Below are positions 1 to 7,880 of a DNA stretch of 51,775 bases, piece by piece (the stretch's first letter is position 1; every line of letters begins with the position of its first letter). The stretch is from an uncultured Clostridium sp. (lineage in GTDB: Bacteria; Bacillota; Clostridia; Lachnospirales; Lachnospiraceae): the NCBI GenBank assembly GCA_900547035.1, contig URFM01000021.1:1-51775 (forward strand). Direction: 5' to 3'. The notes below the pieces were generated by a model that had not been told where the DNA came from, ran no database searches, and was given only the letters and a program-made list of their open reading frames with translations. Position numbers and translations under genes: made by a program.

Positions 1-77
1 ATCACTCGGGGCTAATGTTAAAATTTTTTCGGGACATTTTCAAAAATGCTTGACACAGTTTTTTTGAAAAAATATTT

Positions 78-872
78 CTACAGGATAAACATCCGGGCGG
101 TCATCAGCTGGTCCATGGTGCGGGCGGTGTAGGAGACGGTGAAGTCGTCCAGCCGGATTACGCCGGGATAGTAGGAGGCTCTCAGTGCCCGGAAGTAGTC
201 TTTAAAACGGATTTCCAGAGTCAGCTCCTCCGGGACCTCGGGCAGACAGCCCTCTTTATGTGCCAGAGAGCGGGCGGCCCCTTCCCGGATTTGATCCAGG
301 GCCATTTGAGAGGAAAGATTGATCGTGGCTCTTCCAAGACCGCTTTTAACGGCTACAGTGGTCAGTTCCGGCACCAGCCGGCGGGAGTGCTCGCAGAGGG
401 CCTGGTCACCTGAGAGGAAGACAGAGGGGACGCCTTTGGAAGCTGCCAGAAGGGAATGGAGGGTGAACTCCGAGGCCAGATGTCCGTTAATTTTGACCCA
501 GCTGTTGTTTAAGTTCATGGTATGGCACAGAGGGCTTCCGGCTAGTCCCGCTGGGGAATGATACCCCACGAACAGAAGGGCGTCAAAGGAATCGTCCAAT
601 CCGGCAATCATGGAATCCGGCGTCAGGGACCAATCGTAAATCACCTTCGCCTCCTTTGGAAACAGGGATAAATCCATGTTGCGGCCGCTGTCGTGGGCAT
701 CCTTTACATAGATTTCGTCAGCTCCTGCCTGCAGTACCCCCTCACAGGCCGCCACTGCCTCCAGCGTCATTTCCCTGGCAGCCGCCGCGTGCTCTTTGTC
801 CCCCAGCTCCGTTGCAGCCCAGGAGGTGGTGCCTGCCGTTCCCTCAATATCTACACTGATATAAACTTTCAT
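78..872 (-). CDS. dppA: D-aminopeptidase, M55 family (DppA-like)
   Basis: Predicted zinc-dependent D-aminopeptidase, 264 residues, close to the usual length of the M55 family. Family members release N-terminal D-amino acids from short peptides such as D-Ala-D-Ala. The N-terminus reads MKVYISVDIEG, placing D8 and E10 as zinc ligands. H60 (in DAHDSGRN), H105 (in VGYHSPAG) and E135 (in ASEF) fit the other metal residues known for Bacillus DppA. The frame could extend 22 codons upstream, but the ATG at 872 follows an AGGAG site at proper spacing, and the protein then starts exactly where the family does. It is divergent from the oligopeptide transporter operon, with its own promoter at 910-938. 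There is no signal peptide, so it acts in the cytoplasm. Confidence 0.9.
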   Translation of the reverse strand: MKVYISVDIEGTAGTTSWAATELGDKEHAAAAREMTLEAVAACEGVLQAGADEIYVKDAHDSGRNMDLSLFPKEAKVIYDWSLTPDSMIAGLDDSFDALLFVGYHSPAGLAGSPLCHTMNLNNSWVKINGHLASEFTLHSLLAASKGVPSVFLSGDQALCEHSRRLVPELTTVAVKSGLGRATINLSSQMALDQIREGAARSLAHKEGCLPEVPEELTLEIRFKDYFRALRASYYPGVIRLDDFTVSYTARTMDQLMTARMFIL

Positions 873-909
873 AATTTTGTTCACGCTCCTTTTGTCTGAA
901 CTGCTACCG

Positions 910-938
910 ATTATAATGTCAGCAAAGGGAAAAATCAA
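910..938 (-). promoter_or_regulatory. Promoter for the M55 D-aminopeptidase
   Basis: On the minus strand TTGATT (933-938) is followed after exactly 17 bases by a perfect TATAAT (910-915). The start codon at 872 lies about 38 bases beyond the -10 box. It is back to back with the promoter at 949-977, with only about 10 bases between the two -35 boxes, so one regulator could control both directions. Confidence 0.75.
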
Positions 939-948
939 TGGTTTTGTA

Positions 949-977
949 TTGACTTTTAATAGCGCAATAGGTATAAT
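949..977 (+). promoter_or_regulatory. Promoter for the opp operon
   Basis: TTGACT (949-954), a 17-base spacer and TATAAT (972-977) form a near-consensus vegetative promoter. A transcript from here would have a leader of about 145 bases before oppB. That leader contains a small reading frame and an intrinsic terminator (see 1039-1137 and 1034-1074). Confidence 0.8.
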
Positions 978-1033
978 TTTTCGTAACCGTTCAGGTTTTG
1001 CCCATAATTTTTAACGGAAGAGATAAGGAGGTT

Positions 1034-1074
1034 AAGCGATGCCGCTGCAGGTAGGGAGAGGGCATCGCTTTTTT
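1034..1074 (+). terminator. Leader terminator / attenuator before oppB
   Basis: AAGCGATGCC (1034-1043) and GGCATCGCTT (1061-1070) are perfect complements over 10 bases, and the right arm runs into a T tract, the form of a rho-independent terminator. It lies after the promoter at 949-977 and before oppB, so it would stop most transcripts unless prevented. The left arm contains the start codon of the leader reading frame at 1039. Confidence 0.75.
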
Positions 1075-1137
1075 ATGCGGCCGCGGTACGAAAATGAGGG
1101 AAGGCCGGAATTTCAGGAGGCGGTAAACACATGTTGA
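1039..1137 (+). CDS. Leader reading frame, 32 residues, upstream of oppB
   Basis: A 32-codon frame, MPLQVGRGHRFF at its start, begins with ATG at 1039, seven bases after a full AAGGAGG (1025-1031). It ends with TGA at 1135-1137, overlapping the oppB start by 7 bases. No family is recognised, and it is too short to judge by codon use. Its position is what matters: the start codon sits inside the left arm of the terminator at 1034-1074. A ribosome starting here would cover that arm and let RNA polymerase continue, while termination of translation on top of the oppB start would favour coupling. This regulatory reading is inference. Confidence 0.5.
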   Translation: MPLQVGRGHRFFMRPRYENEGRPEFQEAVNTC

Positions 1138-2057
1138 AATATATACTGAAGCGTCTGGGAGCAGGACTGGTTTCCATTTTCGTCCTGGTAACGATTACAT
1201 TTTTTTTAATGCATGCTATTCCCGGCGGGCCTTTCAGCCCGGCGGAGGAGCGCAATGTTCCTCAGAAGGTCCTGGATCAAATCGCGGACAAATATGGATT
1301 AAATGATCCGGTTCCGGTGCAGTATGTGAAGTATCTGAATAATCTCCTTCACGGGGATTTGGGAACATCCTTTAAACGCCAGGATACTACGGTTAACGAG
1401 CTGATTGCCAATGGATTTCCTGTTTCTGCCTCCGTGGGGATCTGGGGAGTAGCCTTGGCCCTGGCGGTGGGAATTCCGCTGGGAATGGTAGCCGCGGTGA
1501 AGAGAGGAAAACTGCCGGATGCGTTTTCTATGGTGTTTGCCACCATTGGAGTATCCGTTCCCAGCTTTGTGGTCTGTGTGCTGATGATGTATCTGTTCTG
1601 CGAAAAGTGGAAGATTTTTCCGTCCTATGGACTTACTTCCTGGAGGCATTACGTTCTGCCGGTATTCTGCATGGCCTTTTCACAGATTGCTTACATCACC
1701 AGACTGATGCGTTCCAGCATGCTGGAGACCATGAGGCAGGATTACATCCGCACCGAGCGTTCCAAGGGGGTGCCGGAATTTCAGGTGATCGGAAAATACG
1801 CCCTGAAAAATTCCATTCTCCCGGTGGTGACCTATGTGGGGCCCATGGTGGCAGCTCTGCTGACGGGAACTTTTATCATTGAGAAGCTGTTCAGTATTCC
1901 CGGCCTTGGAAGATACTTCGTTTCCGCTATCAGTGACCGGGACTATTCCGTCACTTTGGGACTGACCATATTTGTGGGGACAATGATTGTCATCTGCAAT
2001 TTGATTGTGGATATCCTTTATGCCGTCATTGACCCCAGAGTGAAAATTACAAAGTAG
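1131..2057 (+). CDS. oppB: Oligopeptide ABC transporter permease (OppB/DppB type)
   Basis: Membrane permease of 308 residues, the usual length for OppB/DppB. It begins with the typical MLKYILKRLGAGLVS amphipathic segment and first membrane helix. The family loop follows, and then the permease signature region near residues 185-240 (SSMLETMRQDYIRTERSKG), which docks on the ATPases. About six membrane segments are apparent. AGGAGG (1115-1120) precedes the ATG by 10 bases. It is the first structural gene of oppBCDF-oppA, ten bases before oppC. It forms the membrane channel with OppC. Substrate cannot be read from the permease; the neighbouring D-aminopeptidase and LD-carboxypeptidase point to peptides containing D-amino acids. 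Confidence 0.92.
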   Translation: MLKYILKRLGAGLVSIFVLVTITFFLMHAIPGGPFSPAEERNVPQKVLDQIADKYGLNDPVPVQYVKYLNNLLHGDLGTSFKRQDTTVNELIANGFPVSASVGIWGVALALAVGIPLGMVAAVKRGKLPDAFSMVFATIGVSVPSFVVCVLMMYLFCEKWKIFPSYGLTSWRHYVLPVFCMAFSQIAYITRLMRSSMLETMRQDYIRTERSKGVPEFQVIGKYALKNSILPVVTYVGPMVAALLTGTFIIEKLFSIPGLGRYFVSAISDRDYSVTLGLTIFVGTMIVICNLIVDILYAVIDPRVKITK

Positions 2058-2067
2058 GTGATATCCA

Positions 2068-3021
2068 ATGGAAGATAGTTTGAAACAAGGCGGATACTCC
2101 ATGGAGGATGAAATTCCTCAGGAGCTGCTGGCTCCGCTGTCGGATGAAGAGCGGGATCTGGATGAGATCGACAGGCCCAGCATTTCTTACTGGAGAAACT
2201 GCTGGCTCCGATTAAAAAAAGACAAGCTGGCCATGTTCGGTTTGGCAGTGATTATAGTAATTACGCTGCTGGCTGTATTTGTGCCGATGCTTTCACCCTA
2301 TACCTACGACCAAACGGATTTTGCCCACATGCTGGAGTGGCCCAGCATGGCTCATCCCTTCGGAACGGATAAGATGGGGAGAGATATTTTTGTCCGCACC
2401 ATGTATGGGGCCCGAATCAGTCTGACCATCGGTTTTGCGGCGGCGGCCATCAATATGGTGATCGGTGTCTTTTACGGCGGGATTGCCGGATACATGGGCG
2501 GTATGACGGATATGATTATGATGCGGATTGTGGATATTTTAAGCGGGATTCCCAGCCTTCTGTATCTGATTCTGATTATGATGTTTCTGGGAAATACGAT
2601 CCAGAGTATCCTTATTGCTATGTGCCTGACTTTCTGGATTACCACCGCCCGAATGGTGCGGGGGCAGATCCTGACTTTGAGGGAACAGGATTTTGCTCTG
2701 GCGGCTAAGGTATGCGGACAGAGCAAATGGCAGATTCTGATTCATCATCTGATTCCCAACAGCATGGGCGCGATTATCGTGACGGTAACCTTTCTGATTC
2801 CCCAGGCCATTTTTCAGGAAGCCTTTTTAAGCTTTCTTGGAATTGGAATCCAGGTTCCTAAGGCCAGCTGGGGGACCTTGGCTAATGATGCCATTGAATA
2901 TTTGTTCACCTATCCCTATCAGATGCTGTTTCCCGCGTTTGCCATCAGCATCACCATCTTTGCCTTGAATTTTATTGGGGACGGATTGAGGGATGCTCTT
3001 GATCCCCGCCTGAAAAAGTAG
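2068..3021 (+). CDS. oppC: Oligopeptide ABC transporter permease (OppC/DppC type)
   Basis: Second permease subunit, 317 residues. A hydrophilic N-terminus of about 45 residues precedes the first helix (AMFGLAVIIVITLLAVF), as is typical for OppC. The sequence HPFGTDKMGRDIFVRTMYGARISL is the strongly conserved periplasmic-side motif of OppC/DppC, and the ATPase-docking loop REQDFALAAKVCGQS lies near residue 210. A second in-frame ATG lies 11 codons in, but the first follows a TAGGTGAT site next to the oppB stop codon and is preferred. It pairs with OppB to form the pore. A gap of 49 bases separates it from oppD. Confidence 0.92.
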   Translation: MEDSLKQGGYSMEDEIPQELLAPLSDEERDLDEIDRPSISYWRNCWLRLKKDKLAMFGLAVIIVITLLAVFVPMLSPYTYDQTDFAHMLEWPSMAHPFGTDKMGRDIFVRTMYGARISLTIGFAAAAINMVIGVFYGGIAGYMGGMTDMIMMRIVDILSGIPSLLYLILIMMFLGNTIQSILIAMCLTFWITTARMVRGQILTLREQDFALAAKVCGQSKWQILIHHLIPNSMGAIIVTVTFLIPQAIFQEAFLSFLGIGIQVPKASWGTLANDAIEYLFTYPYQMLFPAFAISITIFALNFIGDGLRDALDPRLKK

Positions 3022-3070
3022 AATCCCTGAACCGTGTTTAACTGTTACGAATCTCCGGGAGGAAATGTCC

Positions 3071-4069
3071 ATGAGTGAATTATTGCTGGAAGTGAGAAAT
3101 CTTTATACGGCCTTTGACACGGCGGCGGGCAAAGTGTCCGCGGTGCGGGGGATTTCCTTTGATGTGAAGAAAGGGGAGAGCTTAGGGATTGTAGGAGAGT
3201 CAGGCTGCGGAAAAAGCGTCAGCATGCTCTCCGTCATGCGGCTGTTGGAGGACAATGCCCGGATGAAGGCAGAGGCGATCCGCCTGGACGGAGAAGACCT
3301 TCTGGGCAAGACCAACCAGGAGATGCGCAAGGTCCAGGGAAATGAAATCGGCATGATTTTTCAGGATCCGATGACCAGCCTGAATCCTCTGTTCACCGTA
3401 GGGGAGCAGATCCGCAATCCTCTGATGCGCCATAAGAAAATGAAACGGAAGGAAGCGGACGAAAAAGCCCGCAGTCTTCTGGAGATGGTGGGGATTCCCA
3501 GTCCGGAAAAGCGGCTGAACCAGTATCCCCACGAGCTTTCCGGGGGAATGCGCCAGCGGGTGATGATTGCCATTGCCCTTTGCTGCGGGCCGAAGCTGCT
3601 GATTGCTGACGAGCCCACCACAGCTCTGGATGTGACCATCCAGGCGCAGATTCTGGAGCTGATTGGCCAGATGAAGGAACAGAGCAGCATGTCGGTGATT
3701 CTGATTACCCATGATTTGGGCGTGATTTCCAGCCTTTGCAGCCGGGTTCTGGTAATGTATGGAGGCCTGATTATGGAGTCCGGTTCTCTGGAGGATATTT
3801 TTTACCGCACCGGTCATCCATATACCGCAGGCCTTCTGGCTTCGATTCCTAAGAAAACCAGGGAAAAGCTGGTTCCTATTTACGGAACGCCGCCGGATCT
3901 GTTGAATCCTCCTGCCGGCTGCCCTTTTGCGGCCCGGTGTCCCTATGCGATGGAATTGTGCCGTCAGTATTGTCCTAATCTGGCTCAGATTGGGCCGGGA
4001 CATGAGAGCGCGTGCTGGCTTCACAACCGCTCTGTTAAGGAATCGAGAGGGGAGGTGAAGCTGGGATGA
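3071..4069 (+). CDS. oppD: Oligopeptide ABC transporter ATPase (OppD/DppD type)
   Basis: ATP-binding subunit, about 332 residues. Walker A GESGCGKS, signature LSGGMRQRV, Walker B LLIADEPTTALD and the switch histidine in LITHDLG are all present. The C-terminal oligopeptide-transporter extension carries the cysteine pattern CPFAARCPYAMELC. The frame has two starts six bases apart; GGGAGGA stands too close to the ATG at 3065 and at normal spacing for the ATG at 3071, so MSELLLEV is taken as the start. It overlaps oppF by four bases (ATGA), implying translational coupling. It powers import together with OppF on the cytoplasmic face. Confidence 0.92.
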   Translation: MSELLLEVRNLYTAFDTAAGKVSAVRGISFDVKKGESLGIVGESGCGKSVSMLSVMRLLEDNARMKAEAIRLDGEDLLGKTNQEMRKVQGNEIGMIFQDPMTSLNPLFTVGEQIRNPLMRHKKMKRKEADEKARSLLEMVGIPSPEKRLNQYPHELSGGMRQRVMIAIALCCGPKLLIADEPTTALDVTIQAQILELIGQMKEQSSMSVILITHDLGVISSLCSRVLVMYGGLIMESGSLEDIFYRTGHPYTAGLLASIPKKTREKLVPIYGTPPDLLNPPAGCPFAARCPYAMELCRQYCPNLAQIGPGHESACWLHNRSVKESRGEVKLG

Positions 4070-5067
4070 ACGATCAGAATGAAAAAAACTGTCTGGAAGT
4101 AAAGGATCTGAAGATGTATTTTCCGGTGAAAAACGGATTGCTTTCAAAGCCCAGGCAGTTAAAAGCGGTGGACGGGGTATCCTTTTCCATACCGAAGGGG
4201 AAAACCATGGGCCTGGTAGGAGAATCAGGCTGCGGAAAAACCACAGTAGGGCGAACGATCCTGAAGCTTTATCAGCCTACGGGCGGGAAGATAATTTTTC
4301 AGGGTGAGGATTTGACGGAACTTACAGACACCCAGATGCTGCCTTTCCGGAAGAAGATGCAGATGATTTTTCAGGACCCCTATACCTCACTGGATCCAAG
4401 AATGACAGTGGAATCCATTATTTCCGAGCCCATTCGGGCCTTAAAGCTTTACGGCCCGGCAGAGTGCAGGGAGCGGGTAAGGGAGCTGATTCAGATGGTA
4501 GGATTAAAGCCGGACCATTTAAACCGGTATCCCCATGAGTTTTCCGGGGGACAGCGGCAGCGAATCGGCATCGCCAGGGCCCTTGCGGCAGAGCCGGAAT
4601 TTATCGTCTGTGATGAGCCTATTTCCGCTCTGGATGTGTCCATCCAGGCCCAGGTAATCAATATCCTGGAAGAGCTGCAGGAGCGTTTCGGCTTTACTTA
4701 CCTGTTTATTTCTCACGATTTATCGATGGTTCGTCATATTTCCCATCAGGTGGGCGTAATGTATCTGGGAAACCTGATTGAATATGCCCAGGTGGATGAA
4801 CTGTTTGACCATATGCTGCACCCATACACGCGTTCGCTGATCTCGGCGGTACCGGTGGCGGATCCCATTCAGGCAAGGGAAAGCAGCCGTATTGTACTTC
4901 AGGGAGATGTTCCGTCGCCTCTTGATCCGCCGGCGGGCTGTCCCTTTAAGGCCAGATGTTCCTTCGCCAGGGAAATCTGCGGCCAGGAAAAACCGGTACT
5001 TAAAAATGTTGGTGGCGGTCATATGGTGGCCTGCCACTTATATGATACAAGCGTTAAAAGGTCATGA
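4066..5067 (+). CDS. oppF: Oligopeptide ABC transporter ATPase (OppF/DppF type)
   Basis: Second ATP-binding subunit, 333 residues. Walker [10 protein letters not shown], the Q-loop [14 protein letters not shown], signature [15 protein letters not shown] and Walker [13 protein letters not shown] are intact. The C-terminal extension carries [14 protein letters not shown], the cysteine-rich tail shared with OppD. The start overlaps the oppD stop by four bases. The next gene, the binding protein, starts 65 bases downstream. The gap holds a small palindrome (AGCCATGGCT near 5086) but no clear promoter or terminator. Confidence 0.92.
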   Translation: MNDQNEKNCLEVKDLKMYFPVKNGLLSKPRQLKAVDGVSFSIPKGKTMGLVGESGCGKTTVGRTILKLYQPTGGKIIFQGEDLTELTDTQMLPFRKKMQMIFQDPYTSLDPRMTVESIISEPIRALKLYGPAECRERVRELIQMVGLKPDHLNRYPHEFSGGQRQRIGIARALAAEPEFIVCDEPISALDVSIQAQVINILEELQERFGFTYLFISHDLSMVRHISHQVGVMYLGNLIEYAQVDELFDHMLHPYTRSLISAVPVADPIQARESSRIVLQGDVPSPLDPPAGCPFKARCSFAREICGQEKPVLKNVGGGHMVACHLYDTSVKRS

Positions 5068-5132
5068 TGGACGCGCTTGCGCGGGCAGCCATGGCTTTGA
5101 CACTCTAACCACATATATATGAGGAGGTTATT

Positions 5133-6788
5133 ATGAAGAAAAAAATCAGCTTACTGTTATGCGCCGGCTTGGTGGCTGCGGCTTTAGCCGGCTGCGGAGG
5201 CTCGGGAAGCTCCGGAGGCGCAGAGGGAGAGAGCGCCCAGAGTCAGGCCGCAGAGTCTTCCACAGAGGGAAATGTTTTGGTTTACGCTATGGACCAGGAA
5301 CCGGAGACCCTGGACCCCACGATGAACAATTACAGCCGTTCTTCCAACGTACTGCAGAATTTGTTTTCCGGACTGTTCCGCATGGAGGCCGACGGAAGCC
5401 TTTCCAATGCCCTCTGTGAGGATTATACGGTCAGCGAGGATGGACTTACCTACACCTTTACATTAAAAGATGGAATGAAATGGTCCGACGGAAGCGACCT
5501 GACGGCTCAGGACTTTGTGTACGCTTGGCTGCGGGTGCTGAATCCGGAAACCGCTTCCCCGGCTTCCTGGGAGCTGTACTACATTCAGGGAGCGGAGGAA
5601 TACAATACGGGCGGCGGCTCGGCGGAGGATGTGGCGGTAAAGGCCGTGGATGATAAGACTCTGGAAGTTACTTTAAAATCTCCTACAGCCTACTTCCTCT
5701 ATCTGCTGGCAGGAACTAATTTCTTCCCGGTGAAGCAGGATGTGGTGGAAGGAGAGGAAGTTTGGACCAAATCTGCGGATACCTATGTCTGCAACGGCCC
5801 CTTTATGATGTCGGAGATTAATCCCCAGAGCAGTTATGTTCTGGTTAAGAATCCCAACTACTATGATGCGGACGCGGTGCAGCTGGACGGGGTAAATGTG
5901 GTATTTATCGAGTCGCCGGAGGCAGCTCTCTCAGCCTACAATTCCGGCGAGATTGATGCTATGGCAGACGGGCTGGTTGCCACCCAGGCAATTGAACAGT
6001 ATGGGGACAGCGACGAGCTGAAAGCCTACGATCTGATTGGAACCAGATACTATGATTTCAACTGCTCCAAGGAGTATTTATCTGATCCGAGGGTCCGGCA
6101 GGCATTGGCTATGGCAATCAGCCGTCAGACCATCTGCGATTCCGTGGTTCCCTCCAAGCCGAAGCCGGCTTACGCCTATGTGCCCTATGGCATCCCTTAT
6201 GAGGGTTCGGATTCTGATTTCCGTACTACCGTAGGCAATCTGATTACAGAGGATGTGGAGCAGGCAAAACAGCTGCTGGCGGATGCCGGATATCCAAATG
6301 GCGAGGGACTTCCGGTTTTGACGCTGATGGTGACCAACAGTCAGGAGAATAAGGATACGGCCCAGGTAATTCAGGCCATGTGGAAGGAGAACCTGGGAGT
6401 TCAGACGGAGATTGTGACCTACGAGGATAAGGTATACTGGGATGAGCACGCGGCAGGAAACTTTGACGTGGCATATGATGGATGGACCGGGGATTATCTG
6501 GATCCGGATACCAATTTAAACTGCTTTACCCAGGCACGTGTGTTTGACGAGAACCGCTGGAGCGGGGAGAAGGCCCTGGAGTACGATTCCATGATCGAGG
6601 AGTGCCGGAACCTGGCGGACAACGCCCAGCGAATGGAAATCTTTGCGGAAGCTGAAAAGCTGCTGATGGAGGAGATGCCGATCATGCCTTTGTACTTCCG
6701 CAACACCCAGCTGTTAGTGAAACCCACGGTCAGCGGACTGGAGAAAAACCTGCTGGGACACACGATGTTTGTACACGCATCGAAATAA
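5133..6788 (+). CDS. oppA: Peptide-binding lipoprotein (OppA/DppA SBP family 5)
   Basis: Extracellular substrate-binding lipoprotein, 551 residues. The signal peptide MKKKISLLLCAGLVAAALAGC ends in a lipobox LAGC, with lipidation expected at C21. A short Ser/Gly/Glu-rich stalk follows, then the large family 5 binding fold: YAMDQEPETLDPTMNN near the start, LKDGMKWSDGSDLTAQDFVYAW, and the C-terminal region LLMEEMPIMPLYF. It is preceded by GAGGAGG. It is encoded last in the transporter set, 16 bases before the LD-carboxypeptidase. It captures the peptide and hands it to OppBC. Family 5 proteins also bind nickel or sugars, but the peptidase neighbours favour peptides. Confidence 0.9.
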   Translation: MKKKISLLLCAGLVAAALAGCGGSGSSGGAEGESAQSQAAESSTEGNVLVYAMDQEPETLDPTMNNYSRSSNVLQNLFSGLFRMEADGSLSNALCEDYTVSEDGLTYTFTLKDGMKWSDGSDLTAQDFVYAWLRVLNPETASPASWELYYIQGAEEYNTGGGSAEDVAVKAVDDKTLEVTLKSPTAYFLYLLAGTNFFPVKQDVVEGEEVWTKSADTYVCNGPFMMSEINPQSSYVLVKNPNYYDADAVQLDGVNVVFIESPEAALSAYNSGEIDAMADGLVATQAIEQYGDSDELKAYDLIGTRYYDFNCSKEYLSDPRVRQALAMAISRQTICDSVVPSKPKPAYAYVPYGIPYEGSDSDFRTTVGNLITEDVEQAKQLLADAGYPNGEGLPVLTLMVTNSQENKDTAQVIQAMWKENLGVQTEIVTYEDKVYWDEHAAGNFDVAYDGWTGDYLDPDTNLNCFTQARVFDENRWSGEKALEYDSMIEECRNLADNAQRMEIFAEAEKLLMEEMPIMPLYFRNTQLLVKPTVSGLEKNLLGHTMFVHASK

Positions 6789-6804
6789 AGAGAGGCAGAA
6801 ACCT

Positions 6805-7743
6805 ATGGTATTCCCTGAGAAGCTGAAAGCGGGCGATACCATCGGGCTGGCAGCGCCGGCATTTCCCGTATCGAAAGAGAAGAGGGATGCCGGCGCCGCT
6901 TTGCTGGAACGCATGGGTTACCATGTGGCGATGGGAAGGTGCCTAAAAGAATTATATAATTTTCACGGCTATCTGGCCGGAGACGCAAAGGAGCGGGCAA
7001 TGGATTTGAACCGAATGTTCGCGGATCCTGAGATTAAGGCTATTTTCTGTGCCCGGGGCGGTTACGGCAGCGCCCACATTATGAAGTATCTGGACTATGA
7101 GTTGATTCGGAAAAATCCGAAAATCTTTGTGGGGTACAGTGATTTGACCAATCTTCACAGCGCCCTGAATCAAATCTGCGGCCTGGTGACGTTCCACGGC
7201 CCCATGGTAGTATCCAATATGCTGTCCGATTATGATGATTACAGCAGGGAGAGCCTGAAAAGAGCCTTAGAAATGGAACCGGGACAGGAGATGGAATTTG
7301 TTAATCCGCCGGGGAAACCGTCCATCGGGGTACTGCGGGAAGGGCAGGCAAGGGGGCAGATTACCGGAGGCAATCTGTCCTTGATCGTGGGTTCCGTCGG
7401 GACCTTTTATCAGCCTGATACCAGAGGAAAAATTCTCTTTTTGGAGGACATCGAGGAGACGATTCCGCGGCTGGATATGTACATTACTCATTTGGAATAT
7501 GCGGGGATGATGGATCATGCGGCGGGAGTTGTTCTGGGAAATTTTGAGGGCTGTGATAACAGCCGATACGATGATTCTTACTCGTTGGAGGAATTCCTCC
7601 ATGACCGTTTCCGCGGCTACCGGATTCCGGTGCTTTACCGGGTCTCCTCAGACCACGGCAAGCCTATGGGGACGATCCCTCTGGGGACTGTCTGCCGGGT
7701 AGACGGCCAGGAGGGACGATTGTTTTTTGAGAGAGGAGAATGA
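6805..7743 (+). CDS. LD-carboxypeptidase, S66 family (LdcA/MccF type)
   Basis: Serine peptidase of 312 residues. The catalytic Ser-Glu-His set of family S66 is visible: S112 in VGYSDLT, the acidic LFLEDIEE stretch at 211-218, and H283 in SSDHGKPMG. Family members cut the bond between an L- and a D-residue (murein tetrapeptide to tripeptide) or, for MccF, inactivate microcin C-type compounds. An upstream ATG at 6769 would overlap oppA; the ATG at 6805 after AGAGAGG gives the family N-terminus (PEKLKAGDTIGLAAPA). There is no signal peptide, so it works on imported peptides in the cytoplasm. Cotranscription with oppA supports murein-peptide recycling over immunity, though both remain possible. 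Confidence 0.88.
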   Translation: MVFPEKLKAGDTIGLAAPAFPVSKEKRDAGAALLERMGYHVAMGRCLKELYNFHGYLAGDAKERAMDLNRMFADPEIKAIFCARGGYGSAHIMKYLDYELIRKNPKIFVGYSDLTNLHSALNQICGLVTFHGPMVVSNMLSDYDDYSRESLKRALEMEPGQEMEFVNPPGKPSIGVLREGQARGQITGGNLSLIVGSVGTFYQPDTRGKILFLEDIEETIPRLDMYITHLEYAGMMDHAAGVVLGNFEGCDNSRYDDSYSLEEFLHDRFRGYRIPVLYRVSSDHGKPMGTIPLGTVCRVDGQEGRLFFERGE

Positions 7744-7759
7744 AGCCGAAAAAAACGTC

Positions 7760-7788
7760 TGGAAAACAGGCACAGCTTCTGGTATAAT
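7760..7788 (+). promoter_or_regulatory. Extended -10 promoter for brnQ
   Basis: TGGTATAAT (7780-7788) is an extended -10 element. TGGAAA at 7760-7765, 17 bases upstream, matches the -35 consensus at four of six positions. The leader to the ATG at 7881 is about 85 bases and holds a weak TACGG/CCGTA hairpin. Confidence 0.5.
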
Positions 7789-7880
7789 ATAATGCGAGCT
7801 CTGAAGAGTCATGTATAAGAGGGTTCGTACGGCGCGATCCGTATATTAATAGATCAGGCTTTAACAGGCGGAAGGTACAT

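Noticed and set aside
40..77. TTGACA at 50-55 followed by a poor TATTTC, near the window start
   Set aside because: The -10 box is weak, and it points into the end of the minus-strand aminopeptidase gene with no plus-strand gene after it.
6805..7743. Reading the LD-carboxypeptidase as a microcin C immunity protein (MccF)
   Set aside because: MccF shares the S66 fold, but no microcin synthesis or export genes are present, and the peptide importer and D-aminopeptidase favour murein-peptide processing.
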